A stretch of 64,000 nt of DNA, from NCBI GenBank assembly GCA_903929765.1, contig CAIYVX010000083.1:27435-91434 (forward strand). The letters are read 5' to 3'. The translations under genes were made by a program, and so were the position numbers. Under the pieces are notes generated by a model that saw nothing but the letters and a program-made list of their open reading frames with translations, was not told where the DNA came from and did no database searches. The stretch is from an uncultured Planctomycetia bacterium (GTDB lineage Bacteria; Planctomycetota; Phycisphaerae; FEN-1346; JAACEH01). Each line of letters opens with the position of its first letter. The first letter of the stretch is position 1. Of the stretch, positions 56,645 through 64,000 are shown piece after piece.

Positions 56645-59029
56645 ATGAACCGACATTGCCTCGAGCTGCTCGAATTCGCCAAAGTTCGCCAGATGCTCTC
56701 CGGCCTGACCGTCCTGGAGGCGGCGCGCGCCGCCCTGCCCGACCTGGTCGCTCCGGGCACCGACGCCGCCGAGATCGCCCTCCGCCGCGATCAGACCAGC
56801 GAACTGGTCGCCCTGCTGGGCGGCGGCCACGCGGTCGAGATCATGCCGCTCGTAGATCCGCGCCCGCCGCTGGACCGCTCGCGCATCGCCGGCAGCCATC
56901 TCGATCCGTCGGAACTCCTGCAGGTCGGCCTGCTCCTGCGCAACGCCGCACAGGTCCGACAATTTTTCAAGACCCACGCCGAGGCCGCGCCGCTGGTGAA
57001 CCGCCTGTCCGGCGGACTGCTCGTCCTCGCCGACCTGGAGCAGGCCCTCGCCCGCGCCATCGGCGACGACGGCACGGTCCGCGACTCCGCCTCGTCCGAA
57101 CTCCAGCGCCTCCGCCGCAGCCTCGGCGAAGCGCGCCGCCGGATCGAGCGCAAACTCGAAAGCATGTTGCACAATCCCGACCTGGCCGACGCCTTCGCCG
57201 GCGACCGGCCAACGCAGCGCGGCGGACGCCTCGTCCTGCCGGTCAAGGCCAGCAAGTGGACCACCCTGGGCGGCCTGGTTCACGACCGCTCCCAGACCGG
57301 CCAGACCTTTTTCGTCGAGCCGCCGGAAGTGGTTGAGCTGGGCAACGACCTCCAGAACCTGGCCGCCGAGGAAGAGGCCGAGGTGCGGCGCATTCTCCTG
57401 GCCCTGACCGAGCGCTTGCGGCCGCACCTGGACACGCTCCGCTTTTCCTTCCAGGTGCTGATCCAGATCGACGTCACCCTGGCCGCGGCCCGGCTGTCGC
57501 GCCGCTACGACATGACGCCGGCCCTCATCGCCGCCCCGGGCGAACCGACCGAACTGGTCGACGCCCGCCACCCCATTCTCCAGGCCGCTCTTGACGCCGA
57601 CCGCCGCGCCGACCAGTTGGTCCCCCTCACCCTGCGCCTCGACCGCAAACTCCGCACCATCGCCATCACCGGCAGCAACACCGGCGGCAAGACCGTGGCC
57701 CTCAAGACCATCGGCCTCCTGGCCCTGATGGCCCAGTCCGGCCTCCACCTGCCGGTCCGCCGGGCCACGCTCCCGATCTTCGACGACGTCTTGGTTGACA
57801 TCGGCGACGAGCAGTCCATCGAGCAATCCCTCTCGACCTTCTCCGGCCACATGACCCAGATCGTCAGCGTTCTCAGAAATGCCACCGCCCGGTCGCTCGT
57901 CCTCCTCGACGAACTCGGCTCCGGCACCGATCCGGCCGAGGGCGGCGCCCTGGCCTGCTCCATCCTTCAGAGCCTGGCCGACCGCGGGGCCACGACCGTC
58001 GCCACCACGCACCTGCGTGAAGTCAAAATATATTGCGACGAGCATCCCGGCATGCAGAACGCCGCCATGGAATTCGACCTGGCCTCGCTCCGCCCCACCT
58101 TTCGGCTGATCCAGGGCCAGCCCGGCCAGAGCCACGCCCTGACCATCGCCCGCCGCCTCGGCCTGCCCGACCAGGTCTTCGAGCGGGCCCGCAGCCTGAT
58201 GTCCGACGAACACCTCAACCTCGAACAACTTCTGGCCCGGGCCACCGAGGACCGCCGCCGGCTCACCGTGGAACTGGAAACGGCCGGCCGCGAACGCGAG
58301 ACCGCCACCGCCGAGCGGCAGCAACTCCAGACCGAGTTGGCCGAGTTGAAACACAATCGTAAAGCCTTATTGCAGGAGGCCTATCGCGAAGCCTCCGGCA
58401 TCGTCGACAACACCAAACGCGAGATGCAGCAAGTCCTGCGCGAGGCCCAGGAAAAGGTCGTTGGCGGAGCTGCGGCCGTCGAGCCGCTGCGCGAAAAAGT
58501 TCGCCAGCGCAAAGAGGCCATGACCAAAGGCGCTGCCGCCGCCGAAGAACGCCATCGCCCGCGCGTGCGCTCGGACGAACTCCGCCCGGGCCAGACCGTC
58601 TACCTCGAAACCTTCCGCGCCAACGGCGTCGTGCAGGAGGTCAACCTGCGCAAGGGCCGGGCCACGGTCCTGGTGCGCGGGCTGGCCGTCGAGGTCAAGA
58701 TTTCCGACCTCTCCCTGCCCGAAGATTCGCCGGTCGAGAAAGGCGCCGCCACGCCGACCCAGGTCCGCCGCGAAGCCCAGGCGGCGCCGCTGGAGATCAA
58801 CCTCATCGGCCAGCGCGTCGCCGAGGCCGTCGAACAGTTGGACCGCTTCCTCGATCAGGCCTGCCTGGCCGACTATGACCAGGTCTCCGTGATTCACGGG
58901 CGCGGCACCGGCGCCCTGATGCGCGGCTTGCACGAGCACCTGCGCGGCCACCGCCTGGTCGCATCGTTCCGTTCCGGCAACCAGGCCGAGGGCGGCGTCG
59001 CAGTCACCGTCGTCAAGCTCAAGGAGTGA
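56645..59029 (+). CDS. mutS2: Endonuclease MutS2
   Basis: A 794-residue MutS-type ATPase without the mismatch-recognition domain. The lever/clamp region is residues about 1-300. Walker A is TGSNTGGKTVALKTIGLLAL near 340, followed by DVLVDIGDEQSIEQSLSTFS, the signature STFSGHMTQIV, Walker B VLLDELGSGTDPAEGGAL and ATTVATTHLREVK. A coiled coil (about 515-600), a KOW-like barrel (RPGQTVYLETFRANGVVQEV, about 645-690) and a C-terminal Smr nuclease domain (EINLIGQRVAEAVEQLDRFL, VIHGRGTGALMRGLHEHL) complete it. MutS2 suppresses recombination and, in Bacillus, has been reported to act on collided ribosomes. The GGQ gene follows after 6 bases. Confidence 0.96.
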   Translation: MNRHCLELLEFAKVRQMLSGLTVLEAARAALPDLVAPGTDAAEIALRRDQTSELVALLGGGHAVEIMPLVDPRPPLDRSRIAGSHLDPSELLQVGLLLRNAAQVRQFFKTHAEAAPLVNRLSGGLLVLADLEQALARAIGDDGTVRDSASSELQRLRRSLGEARRRIERKLESMLHNPDLADAFAGDRPTQRGGRLVLPVKASKWTTLGGLVHDRSQTGQTFFVEPPEVVELGNDLQNLAAEEEAEVRRILLALTERLRPHLDTLRFSFQVLIQIDVTLAAARLSRRYDMTPALIAAPGEPTELVDARHPILQAALDADRRADQLVPLTLRLDRKLRTIAITGSNTGGKTVALKTIGLLALMAQSGLHLPVRRATLPIFDDVLVDIGDEQSIEQSLSTFSGHMTQIVSVLRNATARSLVLLDELGSGTDPAEGGALACSILQSLADRGATTVATTHLREVKIYCDEHPGMQNAAMEFDLASLRPTFRLIQGQPGQSHALTIARRLGLPDQVFERARSLMSDEHLNLEQLLARATEDRRRLTVELETAGRERETATAERQQLQTELAELKHNRKALLQEAYREASGIVDNTKREMQQVLREAQEKVVGGAAAVEPLREKVRQRKEAMTKGAAAAEERHRPRVRSDELRPGQTVYLETFRANGVVQEVNLRKGRATVLVRGLAVEVKISDLSLPEDSPVEKGAATPTQVRREAQAAPLEINLIGQRVAEAVEQLDRFLDQACLADYDQVSVIHGRGTGALMRGLHEHLRGHRLVASFRSGNQAEGGVAVTVVKLKE

Positions 59030-59035
59030 GGCAAC

Positions 59036-59614
59036 GTGACCGACCAGAACAACCCTCTCCCCGCCCCCCTGCCCCCAGGTCCGACCATGTCGGCCGCCGC
59101 CCGTGAGGTGTTGCTTATCGCCTCCGACGAGGAACTCCTTCGCCACGTCGAAATCGAGCACACCCGCACCGGCGGCCCCGGCGGCCAGCATCGCAACAAG
59201 GTCGAGTCCGGCGTCCGCATGAAACATCCTCCAACCGGAATCACCGTCACGGCCACCGAGCGCCGCAGCCAGCACCAGAACAAGGCCGAGGCCGTGGGCC
59301 GGATGCGCGCCGCCCTGGCCCTGGGCGTCCGGTCGCCCGCCGTCGAACGCGACGCCCTGCCCGCCGACCTGGCCGCCCAGCTTGGGCTGCTCCATTGGCA
59401 CCGCCTCTCGCCGCACAATCCGCTCTTCTGGCGGCTGGCGGCGCGAATCCTCGACCGCCTGACGGCCGACCAGGCCCGGCTCTCCGACACCGCCCGGTTC
59501 TTGGGCGTTTCGACCGGGACGCTGGCGAAATTTCTCTCGGACGACCCGGCTTTATGGCAGGCGGCCAACCGGCTCCGGGCCGTTTTCGGTCATGGACCGC
59601 TGCGGGCGAGCTGA
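59036..59614 (+). CDS. Stand-alone GGQ release-factor-like protein
   Basis: A 192-residue protein with the catalytic domain of class I release factors. The motif RTGGPGGQHRNKVESGVRM places GGQ at residues 49-51, followed by HPPTGITVTATERRSQHQNK, both typical of the RF1/ArfB peptidyl-tRNA hydrolase domain. The codon-recognition domains are absent. Residues about 100-192 form a helical extension (LGLLHWHRLSPHNPLFWRLA, ADQARLSDTARFLGVSTGTL) unlike the short basic tail of ArfB. Start GTG 59036 has AAGGAG 9 bases upstream, formed by the end of mutS2. The coupling to mutS2 suggests a joint role in ribosome rescue. Confidence 0.87.
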   Translation: MTDQNNPLPAPLPPGPTMSAAAREVLLIASDEELLRHVEIEHTRTGGPGGQHRNKVESGVRMKHPPTGITVTATERRSQHQNKAEAVGRMRAALALGVRSPAVERDALPADLAAQLGLLHWHRLSPHNPLFWRLAARILDRLTADQARLSDTARFLGVSTGTLAKFLSDDPALWQAANRLRAVFGHGPLRAS

Positions 59615-59634
59615 AAAACCGGAAAAATTGCCTA

Positions 59635-59661
59635 TTGCCCCCGCTCGGTCCGGGATATAAT
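59635..59661 (+). promoter_or_regulatory. Possible promoter of the 59799 gene
   Basis: A perfect TATAAT at 59656-59661 is preceded by TTGCCC at 59635-59640 with a short 15-base spacer. It would give a leader of about 130 bases before ATG 59799. The spacer length makes it doubtful. Confidence 0.3.
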
Positions 59662-59798
59662 GACTTGGGTTGCTGGAATCTGCCCTGTCGCTCGGATTTT
59701 TCGTGTTGGTTTTGACGCGATTCCGAGGATTAGATGGGCGAGGTCTGTGCTGCGATGCATAGCCGCGATAATCGGTTTTATTACGAAAGGGGAACCCC

Positions 59799-60413
59799 AT
59801 GAATCAGCGCACATTGGTTGTCTGTCTGGTGGCGGCCTTGGCCGTGTTTGCCTTTGGTGGATCCGCCTGGGCTATGGGTTGTGGTGGAGGTTACAGCGGA
59901 GGTAGCGGTGCGCCGAAGATGTCGGCCGACGAAATGAAGACGAAGATCGCCGCCGCCACGACTCTGTTCACCGACGCCAAGACCCTGACCAAGGAAGCCA
60001 TCGATGGCAAGGCCGTCGACAAGACGCAGACCGTCGCGGCAGGCGAGAAGCCCCAACTCAAGGATCTGACCGACTACGACCGCAAGGCCCGCTTCCAGAG
60101 CGCCGACAAAAAGTTTACCGAGGCCTCGGCGGACTGTGACGCCGTTGTCATGAGCATGAAAAGTGGCAGCAACGGCCTCGCCAGTCCGGCCCCACTGAAG
60201 ACTCAGATCGATAAGGCCCATGGCGCGGAACTGGTCATCAATGTTAAGTTCCTCGTCCAGAAAAAACTCTCTTCGCTGGATCTGTGTCTCACCTTGATCC
60301 AGGGCGTGACCAAGATCGATCCCAACAATACCGAGGCCCGGCAAATCGAGAAAGATCTCGCCAACCAGATCGCCGCAGAAAAGGCGGCCAAGACGACGGC
60401 GTCGACCAACTGA
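59799..60413 (+). CDS. Secreted small helical protein
   Basis: A 204-residue protein with a signal peptide (LVVCLVAALAVFAFGGSAWA), then MGCGGGYSGGSG, which is Gly-rich with one Cys, and a helical, Lys/Asp/Thr-rich domain (MSADEMKTKIAAATTLFTDA, DYDRKARFQSADKKFTEASA, INVKFLVQKKLSSLDLCLTL). The C-terminus (ANQIAAEKAAKTTASTN) is probably disordered. I do not recognise the family. AAAGGGGA precedes the ATG, and a terminator follows the gene, so it is a monocistronic unit. Confidence 0.75.
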   Translation: MNQRTLVVCLVAALAVFAFGGSAWAMGCGGGYSGGSGAPKMSADEMKTKIAAATTLFTDAKTLTKEAIDGKAVDKTQTVAAGEKPQLKDLTDYDRKARFQSADKKFTEASADCDAVVMSMKSGSNGLASPAPLKTQIDKAHGAELVINVKFLVQKKLSSLDLCLTLIQGVTKIDPNNTEARQIEKDLANQIAAEKAAKTTASTN

Positions 60414-60450
60414 TCGTCGCCTGGCACGGCTTACCCTCAGTCCAATCACT

Positions 60451-60495
60451 CCGGGCCGTCGAACGCGAAGAAGCGTGCGGCGGCCTGGTTTTTTT
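60451..60495 (+). terminator. Intrinsic terminator of the 59799 gene
   Basis: Stem CCGGGCCG (60451-60458) pairs with CGGCCTGG (60481-60488) with one G-U pair, an inner CGC-GAAGAA-GCG hairpin sits between, and TTTTTTT follows at 60489-60495. It lies 38 bases after the stop. Confidence 0.65.
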
Positions 60496-60519
60496 GGTTC
60501 TTCAGAACTGTCCGATCTG

Positions 60520-60598
60520 GGTGGCGTGGCCCACGCTTGCGTGGCCACGATTATCTCCGGAGGCTCATGGTCACGCTTCGCGTGAACCATGCCACCCT
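60520..60598. repeat. Two hairpins of GTGGC type between convergent genes
   Basis: GGTGGCGTGGCCCACGCTTG with CGTGGCCACG, followed by CATGGTCACGCTTCGCGTGA and ACCATGCCACC. Outer GGTGGC and GCCACC boxes are inverted, so the whole resembles the family B pair at 50808-50881. No gene is seen. Confidence 0.65.
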
Positions 60599-60612
60599 CT
60601 CTTCCTGGTTAG

Positions 60613-61776
60613 TTAATGTTTTGAGGCCGCGGGAACAACGGCCGGCTGGGCCGACGTCGGAGTACCGACCGGCGGTTTCTTCTCCTCCGGTCGAAGCGGC
60701 GGCGTTTTTTCCACCGGCAGATTGAGGTAAACCGGATTAGCGTACGATCTGGTCCCCACCTCCAGACGCACCCAGTGAAACGTACCCTGGTCGAACTTGA
60801 ATTCCACGGGGCTGCGGGCGTCGGCCTGAAGCTTGCCGTCGATAAACAGCCGGCCCTCGGACCCGATCCAGGAAATGTTCGCGTGATCTCTGGCGTCCAG
60901 GGCCTCGCCGGGGCCGGCCGAGACCGCCTTGCCCGCGGAATCATGCCGGTCGATCGTCACCGCCAGCGTCCCCGCCGAAGCCTCCCCGCCGACCACCACC
61001 CGGCCGCCCTTCAGGGCCTCGCGCAGCTTGTCGCGAGTCAGGTCGCCCTCGATCCAGACCCAGGTTGTGCGGTAGAGTACGCCGACGTGGTCGTCCGTCG
61101 AGCCGACGCCGATGACGCGGCGCTGCTCGCGGCCGATCCACTGATCCCAGCGCTCGGTCGCCTGTGACGCCGGACTCATCGGGTGGCGGATTTCCAGCCC
61201 CGAAAGCCACGGGGCGAACTCCTGCCCGCCACGCTGCGGCTCCGTCCACGGCCGCCAACTCCGGTTGTTGCGGTCAAACAGGTTCGGCAGGTCGTAGGGA
61301 TGGGCCACGATCGCCAGGCCGCCCTGCCCGCGAATCTTCTCCAGCATTTTCCCGACCGGCAGTTTCACCACTGTCGCCAGGTCGCAGAAACTGACCGTGA
61401 TGTGGCCCGGCCACTCGGCCGTGCATTCCCAGCCCAGCACCACCAGCGGATCGTCCGCCTTGGCCTCGCGCTTGGCCAGACGTTCATTCATTTCCACCGC
61501 CCACAGCCGGCCGGTCTTCTCATCATTCTGATCCATGGCGTGCGGCGTGACGACCAGCCACTTCAGCCCGGAGGCCCGGGCCGCAGCGATGGCACCTTCC
61601 AGATTGTTTGTCGCGTGTTTGTAGGTTGGTGGCACGTCGGGCGGACTGATGTGACTGTGCATGTCGCCGGGCAGCCACTGGCCGGCCACGGCCGGTCCGG
61701 CCAAGACCGCTGCGCACAGCGCCGCCCACACCAGCGCCGCCAGAGCAATCCTGCGCCACCCGAACAGATCAGCCAT
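60613..61776 (-). CDS. Exported PHP-domain protein
   Basis: A 387-residue protein with a signal peptide (IALAALVWAALCAAVLAGPA). Metal-binding PHP elements: WLPGDMHSHISPPDVPPTYK, KWLVVTPHAMDQND, VLGWECTAEW, LAIVAHPYDLPNL and GVGSTDDHVGVLYRTT. The C-terminal about 120 residues are beta-rich (GRVVVGGEASAGTLAVTIDR, FHWVRLEVGTRSYANPVYL). Such proteins are likely phosphoesterases; the substrate is unknown. The ATG overlaps the 3' end of the epimerase-like gene by 8 bases, so the two are coupled. Confidence 0.83.
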   Translation of the reverse strand: MADLFGWRRIALAALVWAALCAAVLAGPAVAGQWLPGDMHSHISPPDVPPTYKHATNNLEGAIAAARASGLKWLVVTPHAMDQNDEKTGRLWAVEMNERLAKREAKADDPLVVLGWECTAEWPGHITVSFCDLATVVKLPVGKMLEKIRGQGGLAIVAHPYDLPNLFDRNNRSWRPWTEPQRGGQEFAPWLSGLEIRHPMSPASQATERWDQWIGREQRRVIGVGSTDDHVGVLYRTTWVWIEGDLTRDKLREALKGGRVVVGGEASAGTLAVTIDRHDSAGKAVSAGPGEALDARDHANISWIGSEGRLFIDGKLQADARSPVEFKFDQGTFHWVRLEVGTRSYANPVYLNLPVEKTPPLRPEEKKPPVGTPTSAQPAVVPAASKH

Positions 61777-62236
61777 CCTGACGCTTCCAGTCGTAGGGTA
61801 TCGAATTGTCGTGCGGCGGCAGGCGGTACTCGTCCGGTTCTTTATAGTTATAGCTTTCAGTCGGCACGTTGATGACCATGGCCTCACGGTCGCTGACGCA
61901 CATGAAGCCGTGGTAGACGCCCTTGGGGATAAGCAGGCGAACCGGATTCCACTCGCCGAGGTAGAAGACGTTGACCTCGCCGTGCGTCGGGCTGCCTTTG
62001 CGGTCGTCGTAGAGTACGATTTTCATCATCCCCGAGACGCAGAAAAAATTGTCGTCCTGAATCTTATGATAATGCCAGGCCTTGACCACGCCGGGATAGG
62101 CCGTCGTGGCGTAGACCTGCCCGAACTTCACGAAGTCCGGCTCGTCGCTGCGGAAAATTTCCACCAGCCGCCCGCGCTCGTCGGGCATCACCTTGCGCGG
62201 AGTCACTTTCACGCCGTCGATCAACTTCTGTGCCAT
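61769..62236 (-). CDS. dTDP-4-dehydrorhamnose 3,5-epimerase-like cupin
   Basis: A 155-residue RmlC-type cupin. Visible: PDERGRLVEIFRSDEPDFVK (RmlC opening), YATTAYPGVVKAWHYHKIQD with the conserved His pair, GMMKIVLYDDRKGSP, VRLLIPKGVYHGFMCVSDRE and NVPTESYNYKEPDEYRLPPH. The catalytic His of RmlC corresponds to the WHYHK position. It is shorter than classic RmlC (about 180). It lies 5 bases after the nucleotidyltransferase gene, so a nucleotide-sugar pathway is likely. Confidence 0.87.
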   Translation of the reverse strand: MAQKLIDGVKVTPRKVMPDERGRLVEIFRSDEPDFVKFGQVYATTAYPGVVKAWHYHKIQDDNFFCVSGMMKIVLYDDRKGSPTHGEVNVFYLGEWNPVRLLIPKGVYHGFMCVSDREAMVINVPTESYNYKEPDEYRLPPHDNSIPYDWKRQDG

Positions 62237-62241
62237 CGTTA

Positions 62242-62976
62242 TTACTCCTGTTTTGTAATATCCACGCCCTGCATCAAGTTATTAGCCACCAGCAGCGAGT
62301 CAAACGTCCCGGCGTCGGTCCAGTTGCCCTTCAGCAGGTCCCAGGTCATCGCGCCCTGGGCGATGTAGTAGTTGTTGACGTCGGTGATTTCCAACTCGCC
62401 GCGGCCCGACGGCTTCAGCGTCCGAGCGATCTCGAAGACCTGGGCGTCGTAGAAATAAATCCCCGTCACGGCCAGGTTCGTCTTCGGCTTGGCCGGCTTT
62501 TCTTCGATCCCGACCACCTTCTTGCCGTCCTGCGAAAGTTCGGCCACGCCGAATCGCGGAGCGTCCTCGACTTCTTTCAACAGAATCTTCGACCCCGTCT
62601 TCTGGGCCAGGTAATTCTTCACAAACGGCGCGATCGAGTCCTCGAACACCTGGTCGCCCAGGATCACGCAGCAATGGTCGTCGCCGACGAAGGCCCGCCC
62701 CAGATTCAGGGCCTGGGCGATGCCACCCGCCTGGTCCTGCACCTTATAAGTGAAGCTGCATTTGAACGTCGATCCCGAGCCGAGCAGGCTGACGACCGCC
62801 CCCATGTGCTCGCGCCCGGTGACGATCAGAATCTCCGTTATCCCGGCCCCGAGGAACTTGTAGATCGGATGATAGATCATCGGATACCGGCCGACCGGCA
62901 GCAGATGCTTGTTCGTCACGTTCGTCAGCGGCGCCAGGCGGCTGCCCGTGCCTCCAGCCAGAATTATGCCCTTCAT
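62242..62976 (-). CDS. Sugar-phosphate nucleotidyltransferase (RmlA-like)
   Basis: A 244-residue enzyme of the glucose-1-phosphate thymidylyltransferase type. The nucleotide-binding motif is MKGIILAGGTGSRLAPLTNV with the catalytic NKHLLPVGRYPMIYHPI. Also visible are ILIVTGREHMGAVVSLLGSG, VQDQAGGIAQALNLGRAFVG, VILGDQVFEDSI, RFGVAELSQDGKKVVGIEEK and VTGIYFYDAQVF, ending DLLKGNWTDAGTFDSLLVAN. It is the shorter RmlA subtype. It heads a three-gene minus-strand operon with the epimerase-like and PHP genes. Confidence 0.9.
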   Translation of the reverse strand: MKGIILAGGTGSRLAPLTNVTNKHLLPVGRYPMIYHPIYKFLGAGITEILIVTGREHMGAVVSLLGSGSTFKCSFTYKVQDQAGGIAQALNLGRAFVGDDHCCVILGDQVFEDSIAPFVKNYLAQKTGSKILLKEVEDAPRFGVAELSQDGKKVVGIEEKPAKPKTNLAVTGIYFYDAQVFEIARTLKPSGRGELEITDVNNYYIAQGAMTWDLLKGNWTDAGTFDSLLVANNLMQGVDITKQE

Positions 62977-63131
62977 CGACTTTCCCCTTTCGTTCCAGCG
63001 GCGACCTTTGAGACTCGTCGGAAATGCTCCCGCCGCCGCAGTATACCGTCGCCGGGTCGCCGATGCAATCGTGAGGCCGTATTTTGCCGGACTATGGCCG
63101 AACAGTTTGGCCTGATTTTTTTCAGAAAAAT

Positions 63132-63160
63132 TTGCTTTTTGCGGAATTAGGTGGTATACT
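63132..63160 (+). promoter_or_regulatory. Likely promoter of the secreted-protein gene at 63443
   Basis: TTGCTT at 63132-63137 and TATACT at 63155-63160 (5 of 6) with a 17-base spacer; transcription would start near 63167. The region 62977-63131 shows nothing else. Confidence 0.45.
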
Positions 63161-63244
63161 TGTTCCGTAGTGACATAGCGGTAGTTTTGCCTCTGTCCTC
63201 AGGCTTGAAGCACCTGAAGACATCCGCGGGGCGGCTACTGATAG

Positions 63245-63311
63245 TCGAGAGGGCGCATAGCAGCCAAGATGCGGACTGGAACCCTGAGGGGGACCAGCCG
63301 CTTTTTTTTTT
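63245..63311 (+). terminator. Leader module 1 with terminator
   Basis: Begins TCGAGAGGGCGC (63245-63256) and ends with the stem GCGGACTGG (63271-63279) / CCAGCCGC (63294-63301, one bulge) followed by ten T. It is the first of two tandem modules of equal length in the leader of the 63443 gene. Confidence 0.7.
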
Positions 63312-63327
63312 GGCCGCTGGCGCTCGG

Positions 63328-63394
63328 TCGAGAGGGCGCGTAGTCTCATCATGCGGACCGGATCCCCCGGCGGGGTCGCGGTCCGCTTTTTTTT
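63328..63394 (+). terminator. Leader module 2 with terminator
   Basis: Begins with the same TCGAGAGGGCGC (63328-63339) and ends with the perfect stem GCGGACCG (63353-63360) / CGGTCCGC (63379-63386), an inner GATCCCCCGGCGGGGTC hairpin, then eight T. Distance from box to stem is 25 bases against 26 in module 1. Confidence 0.75.
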
Positions 63395-63442
63395 CGCTTT
63401 TGTTTTTTGCCGGAAAGCCCCCGGCCAGAAAGGAAGTGCCCC

Positions 63443-64000
63443 TTGTCATCTTTCACTCGCCGAACCGCCGTATCTTTCACCATCTCTCTGGTTTTGACGG
63501 CTCTGCTCGCGTCAGGAGTTCTTGCCGGCTATGCGCCGGCCATTGCCTACGACAGCGGCACGGACGCTTTCACCTTCGGTACCCCGGTCGCTACGTTCGT
63601 CGCGAACGGCAGTTCCTACCAGGGTATCGCGACACAGGTCGTGGGCGCCAATACCGGCGGCAGCTTCATTCCTTCGAGCGCCATCATTCTGGCCGGCGCC
63701 AACACCAGCGGAGGCACGACCGTGTCCATGGCCTGGCGCACCCGCACCCCGCTGGAGACCGACGGGATGGCACAGGGCGGCGTCTATATTCCCAGCGTCG
63801 GCTTCGCTCAATATGCCGTTCCGACCGGCGGCACGAACGGTCGAGGACTGGCTCTGGCCCTGGATTGCTACGCCCTCCGCAGCAACGTCCTCAGCCTTCA
63901 GGGCATCACCGGCGCCTATGTCTTGCAGATGCAATACAACCCTGTGGTCGAGGATCTGGCCGACGTCACGAACCCGGTTTCGAAGGATACCGCCTACTGC
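63443..64000 (+). CDS. Secreted protein, N-terminal part (3' end outside window)
   Basis: The frame from TTG 63443 is open through the last base (186 codons). AGGAAG lies 9 bases upstream. The N-terminus (SFTRRTAVSFTISLVLTALL then ASGVLA) is a signal peptide with an Arg pair. The mature part is rich in Gly, Ser, Thr and Ala (DSGTDAFTFGTPVATFVANG, ATQVVGANTGGSFIPSSA, GTTVSMAWRTRTPLETDGM), as in PEP-CTERM-type or autotransporter-like surface proteins; a sorting signal would lie beyond the window. I do not recognise the family. The long leader holds two tandem terminators. Confidence 0.75.
   Translation, partial: MSSFTRRTAVSFTISLVLTALLASGVLAGYAPAIAYDSGTDAFTFGTPVATFVANGSSYQGIATQVVGANTGGSFIPSSAIILAGANTSGGTTVSMAWRTRTPLETDGMAQGGVYIPSVGFAQYAVPTGGTNGRGLALALDCYALRSNVLSLQGITGAYVLQMQYNPVVEDLADVTNPVSKDTAYC

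Noticed and set aside
56543..58354. 603-codon open frame on the minus strand
   Set aside because: Antisense to mutS2; Gly/Ala/Glu-rich shadow frame.

Overview
The window is a GC-rich, densely coding bacterial chromosome segment, most likely from an uncultured member of the Planctomycetota (a Phycisphaerae-like lineage is my guess). The evidence is a pair of tandem secreted PQQ-type beta-propeller proteins starting WPQFRGP, a stand-alone GGQ release-factor-like protein, RemA beside guanylate kinase and omega, a sialate O-acetylesterase, a Gfo/Idh/MocA oxidoreductase, many TTG/GTG starts, and a very high load of dispersed palindromes in the intergenic spaces. No rRNA, tRNA, CRISPR array, prophage or intact transposase is visible.

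Layout. 1-5.4 kb: end of an AMMECR1 protein, phosphate acetyltransferase, a methyltransferase, a TPR lipoprotein with a small nucleotidyltransferase, and an MFS transporter. 5.6-10.8 kb: folC (carrying an in-frame repeat insertion), a membrane protein, aroB and dprA, followed by a broken copy of the MFS 3' end. 11.1-13.1 kb: an AT-richer insert with a Sel1-repeat membrane protein and an unknown protein. 13.3-21.4 kb: pheA, DAHP synthase, tpiA, secG, pyrE, then yicC-remA-gmk-rpoZ-coaC-coaB. 21.4-27.5 kb: a beta-repeat protein, dut, ftsK and nikR. 27.5-34.7 kb: oxidoreductase, exported MsrB-MsrA fusion, two propeller proteins, efp and an esterase. 34.7-43.9 kb (minus strand): Spy-like proteins, a fumarate-reductase-type flavoprotein, unknown secreted proteins, polX and a serine hydrolase. 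44.4-49 kb: an operon of a membrane protein with lexA, a bacterioferritin, and two adjacent radical SAM genes. 49.1-52.2 kb: pyrR-pyrB-pyrC. 52.3-56.4 kb: decayed fragments, a PilZ protein, purD and a TPR membrane protein. 56.6-59.6 kb: mutS2 with a GGQ protein. 59.8-64 kb: secreted proteins, a nucleotide-sugar/PHP operon, and a leader with two tandem terminator modules before a secreted protein cut by the window end.

Most genes are housekeeping: pyrimidine synthesis (pyrE, pyrR, pyrB, pyrC, dut), purine (purD, gmk), aromatic amino acids (aroB, DAHP synthase, pheA), CoA, folate, DNA maintenance (dprA, polX, lexA, ftsK, mutS2) and translation (efp, GGQ protein). The candidates for something new are the mutS2-GGQ operon (possible ribosome rescue), the tandem terminator leader at 63.2-63.4 kb, the membrane protein co-transcribed with lexA, the radical SAM pair, and the dispersed palindromes, one of which has become part of the folC coding sequence.
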